IMG/VR virus record: IMGVR_UViG_3300030012_004641
Span: 1 to 57,321 of that record
Direction: 5' to 3' (one strand)
Source: a virus
DNA: 57,321 bases
Shown one piece after another: positions 23,483-32,729 of this stretch (position 1 is its first letter; each line of letters begins with the position of its first letter). A program made the translations under genes and the position numbers. The notes under the pieces are model-generated. The model was not told where the DNA came from. It made no database searches and saw nothing but the letters and a program-made list of their open reading frames with translations.

Positions 23483-24948
23483 GATAAAACTTCTTTTACT
23501 TTTTGTTTAAATTCAGGGGTATATTGAACTGGATTAGGATTATAAGTAGTATACCCATCTTCTACTTTCTCTATAGTATATTTTTCCACGGGTTCCCAAT
23601 TTTTAAGTAGGGTGTTAATGTGGTCTATAAAGTTTTGACCCATACCTTTAGAGGTCATTCTGGCTTCATCTGAGAGTAACCACTCTCTACCTTTAAGGCC
23701 TCTACGGGCAATTTCTTCCCTACCTAAGTTATAACACTTTAAAAGGGCTAAACCAGCATCTTCAATATCTACTTGACTAGCGTAAATGTAAGGTGTAGGA
23801 GGAGAACCTTTTAATGAACGTGTTTTGGGCCACATTGGAATAGCCCATTCACCATGTTTTTTATACTGACCATTGCTATTAGTAGGGAACTTAGTTGTAA
23901 AATTAATCCAATCACCATTTTCGTCTTCAAAACGCATTTGGTCCTGCATACCACCTTGGACAGGCGCAATCGCCATATTACCAGCCATAATTCCTTCTGT
24001 AAGTGATAATCCCCAGCCTTCATTATCTGTCATCATAAACTGAGCATCCGCCATGTTATAGTAGTAATTTAGTTGTTTTTCATGACATTTACCTCCGGTA
24101 AATTTAATTTTAGCCCTTGATGGGTCGCACATGTGTTCAATTACAGCAGGAATATCTGTTCCATTACCATCTACAGGATCAGTATGCATTATAAGTAAAC
24201 AACGTTCTGCTTGTTCTTGGGTAAGTTGATCAGTAAATATTCTCCAAGCTGTTACGACGTCACCTGGGTTTTTGCGTCGGATATTTCTATTATTCCAGAA
24301 TAAAACAAAATCATATTCTTTACCTTCAAAGAAGTTTTCTTTAAAAGTTTCAAATTCTAAATCATTAATAATAGGATAAAACTTCTTTTCATCTATCCCG
24401 TGAGGGACATATTGTGTCTGCCAATCTTCTTTTGGGAAATCTCTAAGTACATTTTCAACTAAATTTTTAGTTTGTTTTGAAATACAAAGAAGAAGATCAT
24501 CTGAACGGTAAAAATCTCTATTCCACATTGGGTAAGGCAAATCATCCCAAATTGTATAGAAAATCATAGGGATTTTAGTTCTAATTTCTTTTTCCATTCG
24601 GTAGAGCCAAGTCCAGTAACGTGGGTCTGTAAAATGGAGAATAGCATCTGGTTTTTCTTGTTCAAGTAATTGACGAATAATTTGATCATTACCATAACCA
24701 TCCCATGGAATAACTTTAACATCAGAATCGGGGATTCCTAATATTCCGTTTATTTGTTCACTAAGATCAAATGCTTTACCCTGTTCTGGGTGTTTAATTG
24801 CTGCTCCTAAGTTAACCCAGTTAAAATGGTGAGCTGTGTTAAGAACTATTTCTTTACCCATAGTACCAATACCACTATGGAGTCTAATGTCGTCACAAAG
24901 GAATAGGATTTTTTTCCTTTCCTCTTTAGGAATATAACCTTCTTTCAT
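23479..24948 (-). CDS. GT-B glycosyltransferase (GT4-like), 489 aa
   Basis: The second, larger GT-B enzyme of the pair. The N-terminal Rossmann part contains KKILFLCDDIRLHSGIGTMG. The C-terminal donor-binding part has QFMMTDNEGWGLSLTEGIMA followed by an APVQGGMQDQMRFED loop. It resembles GT4 enzymes of large phages. It opens the island transcript, 22 nt after the ribbon-helix-helix gene. Both partners may act sequentially on one glycan. Confidence 0.85.
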   Translation of the reverse strand: MKEGYIPKEERKKILFLCDDIRLHSGIGTMGKEIVLNTAHHFNWVNLGAAIKHPEQGKAFDLSEQINGILGIPDSDVKVIPWDGYGNDQIIRQLLEQEKPDAILHFTDPRYWTWLYRMEKEIRTKIPMIFYTIWDDLPYPMWNRDFYRSDDLLLCISKQTKNLVENVLRDFPKEDWQTQYVPHGIDEKKFYPIINDLEFETFKENFFEGKEYDFVLFWNNRNIRRKNPGDVVTAWRIFTDQLTQEQAERCLLIMHTDPVDGNGTDIPAVIEHMCDPSRAKIKFTGGKCHEKQLNYYYNMADAQFMMTDNEGWGLSLTEGIMAGNMAIAPVQGGMQDQMRFEDENGDWINFTTKFPTNSNGQYKKHGEWAIPMWPKTRSLKGSPPTPYIYASQVDIEDAGLALLKCYNLGREEIARRGLKGREWLLSDEARMTSKGMGQNFIDHINTLLKNWEPVEKYTIEKVEDGYTTYNPNPVQYTPEFKQKVKEVLS

Positions 24949-24970
24949 TAAATAAAACCTTTTTTATTGT

Positions 24971-25162
24971 TTATAATCCACTACCGCTGATAGTCAGATC
25001 AGTATGTGTATGAAGTCTTTTTGCGAACTCCTCATCAGATAAATAGAGATGTATACTTCTATTTACTAATTTTTGGAGATTGAATTTATGTCTAATTGAA
25101 GCGACTTTAAAATCTTCAAATAGCATTTCTTCTAATTTTACGGAAGTTAATTTAAGTGGCAT
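24971..25162 (-). CDS. Ribbon-helix-helix-like small regulator
   Basis: A 63-residue protein. A short beta strand with KLTSVKLEEMLFEDFKVASI is followed by two helices (HKFNLQKLVNRSIHLYLSDE), matching the CopG/Arc ribbon-helix-helix layout. It lies directly between the membrane-protein gene and the sugar island. An inverted repeat (25166-25183) sits immediately upstream of its start, so it could autoregulate and control island transcription. The identification rests on fold pattern, not on a catalytic motif. Confidence 0.55.
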   Translation of the reverse strand: MPLKLTSVKLEEMLFEDFKVASIRHKFNLQKLVNRSIHLYLSDEEFAKRLHTHTDLTISGSGL

Positions 25163-25165
25163 GTT

Positions 25166-25183
25166 GTATATGTTTACATATAC
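25166..25183. promoter_or_regulatory. Inverted repeat, candidate operator
   Basis: GTATATGT and ACATATAC form a perfect 8-bp inverted repeat with a 2-nt TT spacer, ending 3 nt before the start of the ribbon-helix-helix gene. An additional ATATAC copy and a CGTATATG box follow at 25184-25190. Position and symmetry suit a repressor site over the promoter/ribosome region. Confidence 0.55.
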
Positions 25184-25192
25184 ATATACGCA

Positions 25193-26245
25193 TTATTCAA
25201 AAAACCTATCTATTTCTCCGGGAGAGGGCACATCTTCTCCCCTTCTACGAGCATGTTTAATAGTTTCCATTAAAGGGCCTTTTAAACTCATAGGTAATTT
25301 AATATATTCTTTAATTACCTGGGGTTCTTCAAACAAATCATCGCCTACTTGTTCTACCATATCGTTTAAAACCATATCCATAGCGTGTTCCTCGTCCCAT
25401 TCTTCTTTTTTTTGTTCTACTTGTTCACCATATACATTTTCTTTAGTTTTTTTCTTTAACTGCTCAAATGCAAAGTTTGCTGCAATTACAAGTGCGATAG
25501 CAAGAGGATCAAATACAAATATAATAATTAATAGTAACCAATTAATAATTTGGTCCATAGGCTTGCCCGTTAAACCAGATAAATATTTAAGTGGCCCAAG
25601 TTCACCTGCTATATTGGCATTACTAGTTACTTCAACAATTTCTGTTTCATAATCGAATAGTTGTTGGTTTAAGTTATCTATTCGAGTATTAATTTCAGTT
25701 TGTCGTTCAATTGCCTGATCAAGTTGTTTTTCTAGAGCTCTCCTAGTAGAAGATGAGGTTGTTGTTAATACATTACCTAATGTGTCAGTATACTGGATTA
25801 CATTGTTAGATAAGCCAAACCTCAGATCTTTCACCGCCTCGTTAATACTTTTCTTTTCATCGCTGTAAACCGCAAGTTGTTCCTTAATGTTATCTCGTTT
25901 AGTTTCTATTAAAGTGATTTGAGCGTCTACATTTTCTGCTAATGCTGCTGTTTCTTGATATGCCGCAGATAGGAAACCGTAAATGCCCATACTTGTAATT
26001 AGAATTAATATTAAGCATGCTACTGATAAATAATATTTAAGTAGTCGGGGTAATTTTTCTCTATATTGGTAAAGTAAAGAAGCAATTACTAATTTAGCTA
26101 CTTCAAGTGAAGCAGCCATTATAATGACAGCAAAAGCTGCTCCTGCAAAAAGCTTACTTAACCCACTAACAGAGTAAAAAGCAGCTGATGCAGAAACAGA
26201 TAATGCGGATAATGCTATTATAAAAGGAAATAGTTTTTGTCTCAT
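25193..26245 (-). CDS. Membrane protein with central coiled coil
   Basis: A 350-residue protein. Three N-terminal hydrophobic spans (about residues 5-24, 32-56 and 68-92) are followed by a long coiled coil (about 100-200, including TRRALEKQLDQAIERQTEIN). A further membrane span follows (WLLLIIIFVFDPLAIALVIA, about 232-251), then an acidic cytoplasmic tail. Proteins of this layout recur in marine T4-like phages without a known function. It may organise a membrane-associated process such as replication or lysis timing. Confidence 0.7.
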   Translation of the reverse strand: MRQKLFPFIIALSALSVSASAAFYSVSGLSKLFAGAAFAVIIMAASLEVAKLVIASLLYQYREKLPRLLKYYLSVACLILILITSMGIYGFLSAAYQETAALAENVDAQITLIETKRDNIKEQLAVYSDEKKSINEAVKDLRFGLSNNVIQYTDTLGNVLTTTSSSTRRALEKQLDQAIERQTEINTRIDNLNQQLFDYETEIVEVTSNANIAGELGPLKYLSGLTGKPMDQIINWLLLIIIFVFDPLAIALVIAANFAFEQLKKKTKENVYGEQVEQKKEEWDEEHAMDMVLNDMVEQVGDDLFEEPQVIKEYIKLPMSLKGPLMETIKHARRRGEDVPSPGEIDRFFE

Positions 26246-26249
26246 GGGA

Positions 26250-27164
26250 TTAGCTATTACAAGCTACACACCATTTAGAAGAACATTTTTTTGTGGTAGC
26301 TAGCGTCTGTTCTATTTTGTCTATATCATACGTATTAGTTCCCTCTATAAATACGCTTTCAATAAATTCATGAAGCTGACGAGTTACTCTGTTTAAAGAT
26401 ACTTTACCAGAAGAGGGTTCAAATGTTTGTATTCTTGAAGCCATTGCTGGGTACTTAGGGTTTTTAGGTATTTTGCGTTTTACAATAAAGTACTTGCAAT
26501 CAATCGATTCAACCGGCACATTATATTGTTCTGCGAAATAACGTTTATATAACACCATTTGTGCTGTTTTGATTTTATTTTCCTTTTCATATTTAGTCCA
26601 CCCTCTAGTAGAAGTTTTAATATCCCAAATACTTACTTTTTGTAAATCTTCATCATAGAATACTAAATCTAATTTTCCAAATAACATAACATCAGGAAAT
26701 TTTTCATGGGGTGGTGTTAATATGGGCATTTCAACCCCAAGTAATTTAGTACCACGTTTTGAAAAATGCATTTGACGGCGTTGTAAGAAAAATTCAATTA
26801 TATTAAGTCCATCATTTACAAACTCAACTAAGTCTTTTTTAGTTGCAAAATTATTTCCAATTTGCTCTTTATACTCACCATACATTTTCATAAAACGTTC
26901 TTGAAAATCTTCATAAATAGGAAATTCATCTGCAGCCTTAATAGATTTATTATACATTAAATCAAGATACTCTTGAAGGGTTTCATGCATAGCAGACCCA
27001 AAAGCTAAATGGATATTTGGGGGTTGTTTCTGTTTATCAATGTACATTAATTTCCAGTTATGGGGGCATTCACTCCAAGCTGAAAATTGGGTATAAGAAA
27101 CCATCTTATACTTTTCCCAATCCATTTTTGGGACAACTGTATTTTGTACGTTTTCTAAAATCAT
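26250..27164 (-). CDS. Cas4-like PD-(D/E)XK nuclease with probable Fe-S cluster
   Basis: A 304-residue nuclease. YTQFSAWSECPHNWKLMYID supplies the first Cys. The active site is made of the FGKLDLVFYD and VSIWDIKTS strands (D...DxK) and the following QMVLYKRYF helix. The C terminus ends KKCSSKWCVACNS, giving three more cysteines. One N-terminal plus three C-terminal Cys matches the Fe-S staple of Cas4/AddB-type RecB nucleases. It lies beside clamp-loader genes, so DNA end processing in replication or recombination is likely. Confidence 0.82.
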   Translation of the reverse strand: MILENVQNTVVPKMDWEKYKMVSYTQFSAWSECPHNWKLMYIDKQKQPPNIHLAFGSAMHETLQEYLDLMYNKSIKAADEFPIYEDFQERFMKMYGEYKEQIGNNFATKKDLVEFVNDGLNIIEFFLQRRQMHFSKRGTKLLGVEMPILTPPHEKFPDVMLFGKLDLVFYDEDLQKVSIWDIKTSTRGWTKYEKENKIKTAQMVLYKRYFAEQYNVPVESIDCKYFIVKRKIPKNPKYPAMASRIQTFEPSSGKVSLNRVTRQLHEFIESVFIEGTNTYDIDKIEQTLATTKKCSSKWCVACNS

Positions 27165-27517
27165 TTAAACTTACCTTGTTGTATAATTTGACCTATAATT
27201 CCATATACACTAAGGTCTTTAAGTGTATCTTCTATAGGTTCACCTACTGTATCAGGCTCTCCTTGTACAACCAAGTTTTTTAATCGTTGTATTTTATCGT
27301 TTAATCTAAACCATAAACCAGTAAGTGCTAGTTTAATGTCTGCTTCAGTTTCTAAATTAGTACCTACATTAATATTTGATGGACCATAATTTCTATGTTT
27401 TTTACAAAATAAAACATATTGTTCCATCATAATTTTTTTATATTCCTGGGTTAATTCAGGATATTTTTCTTCACACCATTTTACTGCGGCATCGTCTTCA
27501 GGAGTAAAATCTATCAT
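27161..27517 (-). CDS. DUF1599-like protein (nucleotide-modification associated)
   Basis: A 118-residue protein resembling DUF1599, later named a nucleotide-modification-associated domain. Landmarks are HRNYGPSNINVG (about residues 41-52), the helix LWFRLNDKIQRLKNLV (68-83) and VGEPIEDTLKDLSVYGI (91-107). The spaced acidic and Asp/Tyr residues are the conserved part. The family's reaction is not settled, but it associates with phages carrying modified bases. That fits the 7-deazaguanine genes at 35-41 kb. Confidence 0.65.
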   Translation of the reverse strand: MIDFTPEDDAAVKWCEEKYPELTQEYKKIMMEQYVLFCKKHRNYGPSNINVGTNLETEADIKLALTGLWFRLNDKIQRLKNLVVQGEPDTVGEPIEDTLKDLSVYGIIGQIIQQGKFK

Positions 27518-27936
27518 TTTTTCATTAATTTTTTAATTTGGTCATCTTGGATTCCTATATGCTTTAGAAGACTTTTAATTTCTTTTTTATCAAGAATCTT
27601 TAAGTAGTCTTCTGCCTGTTTGCGGGAACATTCGAGGTAACTGCTTATTAATTCTATCATATCAGGGTTGTAAGATTTAGTTTTGTTACCTTTAATCCAT
27701 TTCTGAAATCTAAAATTAGACGGCAACATAGATTGATAATATTTAAATATCTCCGCTGGAGTTAATTGCCCACCTGTATAAGGTTGGATTTTATTAACTA
27801 TATCTAAATAATCAGAAGTAAAACTTAGAGCACGATTAATGATAAATGTATTCCAAGCTTTTTGTTGATCTTCAGTTAGTTCGTTCCAATTAGTTTTTTT
27901 ATTATGAACTAATTTTAGAAAATCAAAGGGCGTCAT
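27514..27936 (-). CDS. Clamp-loader small subunit, gp62-like
   Basis: A 140-residue helical protein recognised as a relative of T4 gp62. The segment FRFQKWIKGNKT then MIELISSYLECSRKQAEDYL and LKILDKKEIKSLLKHIG parallels the C-terminal part of gp62 (KWAKL...LLAKRYQV...YKSIL...). It is shorter than T4 gp62 (187 residues), mainly at the N terminus. It would complete the clamp loader with the gp44-like ATPase encoded just upstream. Confidence 0.7.
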   Translation of the reverse strand: MTPFDFLKLVHNKKTNWNELTEDQQKAWNTFIINRALSFTSDYLDIVNKIQPYTGGQLTPAEIFKYYQSMLPSNFRFQKWIKGNKTKSYNPDMIELISSYLECSRKQAEDYLKILDKKEIKSLLKHIGIQDDQIKKLMKK

Positions 27937-28141
27937 CCTTAGGTAAGAATTCTTTATTTACATGACCACACTTAGCACAAGCGTATACGGGAATGGGAAT
28001 TAATGCTGGTTGTCCAGTAGGTGAAAGCATAGGGGATAATTTACGCATTAACGATACCTCTGTAAAGTGTTCGTGTCCACATTCTTCGCAGACTATAGAT
28101 GTAGTTTGACTAAAGTCAATATTAAAATTTTGTTGTTGCAT
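27923..28141 (-). CDS. Zinc-ribbon protein (72 aa)
   Basis: A short protein with two C-x-x-C knuckles: CEECGHEHF (about 18-26) and CAKCGHVN near residue 54. Between them is a basic and proline-containing linker. The knuckle spacing defines a zinc ribbon, a common nucleic-acid or protein-binding module. It lies among clamp-loader genes, overlapping gp62 by 14 nt, and may be a replication or transcription cofactor. No specific function was recognised. Confidence 0.6.
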   Translation of the reverse strand: MQQQNFNIDFSQTTSIVCEECGHEHFTEVSLMRKLSPMLSPTGQPALIPIPVYACAKCGHVNKEFLPKDDAL

Positions 28142-28269
28142 TATTTATAAAAATTCTTCTTTATTGGCTTTTTAAATCGAAGCTTAGAATAACGATCATA
28201 TTTTTTATTGAACCACTTATACCATTCTTGGAATTGCTCGTAATTCTGTCTTTGTGAATTTACACTCAT
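28141..28269 (-). CDS. Small basic protein (42 aa)
   Basis: A 42-residue ORF beginning MSVNSQRQNYEQFQEWYKWF and ending PIKKNFYK, basic and aromatic-rich. Its ATG overlaps the stop of the clamp-loader ATPase gene (ATGA, 28266-28269), and its TAA overlaps the next ATG by one base (TAATG). These exact junctions make it very likely to be translated. Function is unknown. Confidence 0.65.
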   Translation of the reverse strand: MSVNSQRQNYEQFQEWYKWFNKKYDRYSKLRFKKPIKKNFYK

Positions 28270-29155
28270 AACTTTAATAATTTATTTAACATTGCAGCGA
28301 TACAGATTTCTTTATCTACTACAAACGAATACTCATATTGGTATTGAGCTATAATAACAATCGCATCGCCTATGTTTATAGTATATTCTTCTACATTATC
28401 GTAGAGGCACCTAAATAGGGATTCAAACTGTGTAGCACCACTGTCAGCGATGGTTTGTCTGATTTCTTTTAGGTTAATTTTATTTTTTAGACCTTGAACA
28501 ACTTTATTTTCAAACTCTGTATTTACAAGAGATTTCGAATCAAGTATAATTTCCTTATTTTTGAGACTACCCTGAACAGTATTTAATATTTTTCGAATAT
28601 CAGGATAGTGAGTAAGGATAATTTGTCCTAGGTCTTCTTTTGTGTATTTAATCCCCTCTTGATCACAAATTTGAAGAATGTGTTGACCAACTTCTTTTTT
28701 AGACGGGGGAATAATCCCAAAAGCCATACAACGAGACTGAAGGGGAGAAATAATACGATCAAGGTAATTACAAGTAAGAATGAACCTGCAGGATGCGCTG
28801 AAACTTTCCATAACGTTTCGTAGAGTTGCCTGAGCTTGCGCTGTAAGATAATCTGACTCATCTAATATAACTACTTTTAATCCATTAAATCCAATACTGG
28901 AAGCAAATGGGATGATTTTTTCTCTAATTGTATCAATCCCCCTTTCGTCAGAAGCATTGATATAAAGATGGTCAGCCTCTAGTTGCTTTACTATTAGTTT
29001 GGCCAGCGAGGTTTTTCCTGTCCCCGCTGGACCAAACAATAGTAAATTTTGTAGAGTGCCTTCTTTAAGGTACTCTTGGACTTTTTCACGAACAGTATTG
29101 TCGCCAATAAATCCTTCGAGTGATTGTGGTCTATATTTCTCTACAAATAAATCCA

Positions 29156-29156
<1 letters not shown>
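28266..29156 (-). CDS. Clamp-loader ATPase subunit (gp44/RFC-like)
   Basis: A 296-residue AAA+ clamp loader: EKYRPQSLEGFIG at the N terminus (RFC box), Walker A GPAGTGKT (42-49), Walker B VVILDESD, sensor 1 in FILTCNY and the arginine-finger SRC in SPLQSRCMAFG. It opens the sliding clamp encoded at 31075-31803 on DNA in an ATP-dependent way, with the gp62-like subunit. Start and stop overlap neighbours by 1 and 4 nt. Confidence 0.95.
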
Positions 29157-30772
<1,616 letters not shown>

Positions 30773-31072
30773 TTATTGATTTACAACTCCTAAAATTTCT
30801 GATTCTGAGGCGAGTACATATTCTTCACCTTCTATTTCTACGGTATTTGCCCCGTATTTAGGCATAATAACTTTCTGTCCTACTTCTACTCGCACCGGAA
30901 CCAGATTGCCATTGTTGTCATAACGGCCTGGGCCTACAGCAAGTATGTTGCCAAAGTCAGGACGATCCTTACCCATATCAGGAACAACAATGTTCCCGTA
31001 GGTTGATTCTTCGGCTTCAATCGGTTGGATCAACACGCGATCAGCCAACGGTGTAATTGGGATATTCTCCAT
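30773..31072 (-). CDS. groES: Co-chaperonin GroES
   Basis: A 99-residue GroES: TPLADRVLIQPIEAEE at the N terminus, a mobile loop (STYGNIVVPDMGKDRP, about residues 23-38), then GNILAVGPGRYD, and GQKVIMPKYGANTVEIEGEEY with the final ASESEILGV. The mobile loop reads GNIVV rather than GGIVL. Its neighbours are the sliding clamp gene (2-nt gap) and groEL. The pair is probably co-expressed with the replication machinery. Confidence 0.96.
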   Translation of the reverse strand: MENIPITPLADRVLIQPIEAEESTYGNIVVPDMGKDRPDFGNILAVGPGRYDNNGNLVPVRVEVGQKVIMPKYGANTVEIEGEEYVLASESEILGVVNQ

Positions 31073-31074
31073 TT

Positions 31075-31803
31075 TTATTGATTTTGATTTCTTACAAGAT
31101 AATAATTACTTTCTAGGTCTCCAAATTTAAATATAAAAGACATTAATCCTTTTGGATTTATATCCATCCAACCTAATTCAAAGCGTTTATTATGTTTAAA
31201 TATTTCTTTAACTAAATCTGCATTAAAAGGTATATTGTCTAATTTTACTTCAGCACTACCATCCTCTATATGAGCAGCAAATGATACTGAATTAGACGTA
31301 CTATTTCCTATGGTGAATTTTACTTCAGGTGAAGTAAACCCATCTTGGGTAGAAACATAAAACACTTCTTCGCCCACTGCGTCTTTAGATTTAATAAAAC
31401 GTGTAGTAAATTCTTCAGTTAATTCCACATGAATATTACCTTCTGTTTTATTAATGGAAGGAACATTAGGAATAACTTGTGGATCAGCAAGATTAAATGA
31501 TAAATCCATTGCTGTGTCACCTACTTTAAATCTAGCAGGTGTACCACCTTCTTTTTGTACTTCAAACATAACTTCATTCTCAAGGATTCCTAACATTTTA
31601 CTTAAAGTAGATGTGCTATAAATTCCAAATTCGCCTATAGGGAATTGGAAATTTTTAGATACTACACTACCTACTAGGTTTTGAGAATCATTTATAAAGT
31701 CTGCTTTAAGGGATTCCTTATCAGAAACCCACTTAACTCTTTCAATAGTACCACCTAAGTGATATTTTAAAATAAATTGGTCTATAACTCTTTTATCTGT
31801 CAT
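31075..31803 (-). CDS. Sliding clamp (gp45-like)
   Basis: A 242-residue protein of gp45 size and layout: an N-terminal KYHLGGTIERVKWVSDKESL, then LMG-type alternating strands, a central hinge (PQVIPNVPSINKTEGNIHVE) and a C-terminal ELGWMDINPKGLMSFIFKFG. It should form a homotrimeric ring that tethers the family B polymerase. Its position beside polymerase, clamp loader and chaperonin supports this. It overlaps the polymerase C-terminal gene by 1 nt. Confidence 0.85.
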   Translation of the reverse strand: MTDKRVIDQFILKYHLGGTIERVKWVSDKESLKADFINDSQNLVGSVVSKNFQFPIGEFGIYSTSTLSKMLGILENEVMFEVQKEGGTPARFKVGDTAMDLSFNLADPQVIPNVPSINKTEGNIHVELTEEFTTRFIKSKDAVGEEVFYVSTQDGFTSPEVKFTIGNSTSNSVSFAAHIEDGSAEVKLDNIPFNADLVKEIFKHNKRFELGWMDINPKGLMSFIFKFGDLESNYYLVRNQNQ

Positions 31804-32729
31804 TAGAATGAAAAAAATGTGTTAACATGTGTATTGAGTGTCAAATTACCCCAATCAAGGTCTTTGTAAAATGACTCTAGTTTATTTTTAAGGATTGAAT
31901 CAAAGGCTTTTTCTCTGTCAATATACATTTTTATGAATTTACGGATTTCTTCTGGAAAATCAAAATCCAAAAACGCCATTGTGTCAATCTTATAAGGATT
32001 ATCTTTTAGATAAACCCATTTAATTTTATCGCCCTGAACGATTTGTGAGTGTTTCTTATCTAGGCCCTTAAATTTAAGGAAATCATTATAACGAACAGCT
32101 GCTTTAACGTTTACGGGGGCTCCTGTTTTAAGTGTAGTAAATATGTTTCCCGCGCCTGGGGGACGCTCAATATACTTTTTTATGTCTTTTACTCCTGTTG
32201 GTTTACCAAGCATTTCGAGTGGTAGGGTATCTAGACTATTTTTAAATTCTAGAATTTCCTGATCGATTTCATTTCTTGTAGCGCCAAATAGGATTTTATT
32301 AAGTATTTCGTTAAAAAACTTTTTAAACAATGGTGGAAAATTTGATTTCATAAAATCAAGTCCCTTAACGTCAATATCTTCTACTTTAATACCTTCTTTT
32401 TTTGTGATATACTGAGCGTATCTTCTTTTACCAGAAAAAAAACCTGAACGGATAGTACATTCTGTTTTCATTTCAAGTCTGTGTTCTTGAATGTTGAATG
32501 CATCTCTAGCCAATGTATCGTAATATTCTGTGATTAAATCCTGGTATTTAAGGGCCATTTTTTCAAGCAGATTGTCTTTTTTACCCTCATCCATTTCGTT
32601 AAAATCAGGATATAAATGTCTGAGTAGTGGCTCAGCGTGGAAATAGTTTGAATCAGTATCTACATAAGTGCAGAAGTTTTTATCCTCTGATTTACAGATC
32701 CACCATGGTACTTCTTCTTGATTACTCAT
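31803..32729 (-). CDS. Family B DNA polymerase, C-terminal part (split gp43)
   Basis: A 308-residue ORF. It carries motif C, YVDTDSNYF (residues 22-30, catalytic D24 and D26), then the thumb region and the C-terminal clamp-binding tail ending VNTFFSF. It lacks motifs A and B, which are in the upstream ORF, and the two overlap in ATGA. The split falls between the motif B helix and the motif C hairpin. Both pieces must associate to give an active polymerase. Confidence 0.9.
   Translation of the reverse strand: MSNQEEVPWWICKSEDKNFCTYVDTDSNYFHAEPLLRHLYPDFNEMDEGKKDNLLEKMALKYQDLITEYYDTLARDAFNIQEHRLEMKTECTIRSGFFSGKRRYAQYITKKEGIKVEDIDVKGLDFMKSNFPPLFKKFFNEILNKILFGATRNEIDQEILEFKNSLDTLPLEMLGKPTGVKDIKKYIERPPGAGNIFTTLKTGAPVNVKAAVRYNDFLKFKGLDKKHSQIVQGDKIKWVYLKDNPYKIDTMAFLDFDFPEEIRKFIKMYIDREKAFDSILKNKLESFYKDLDWGNLTLNTHVNTFFSF

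Noticed and set aside
24352-24801. Plus-strand open frames in the glycosyltransferase and RNR genes
   Set aside because: They are opposite well-supported minus-strand genes, and serine-rich composition reflects antisense codons.
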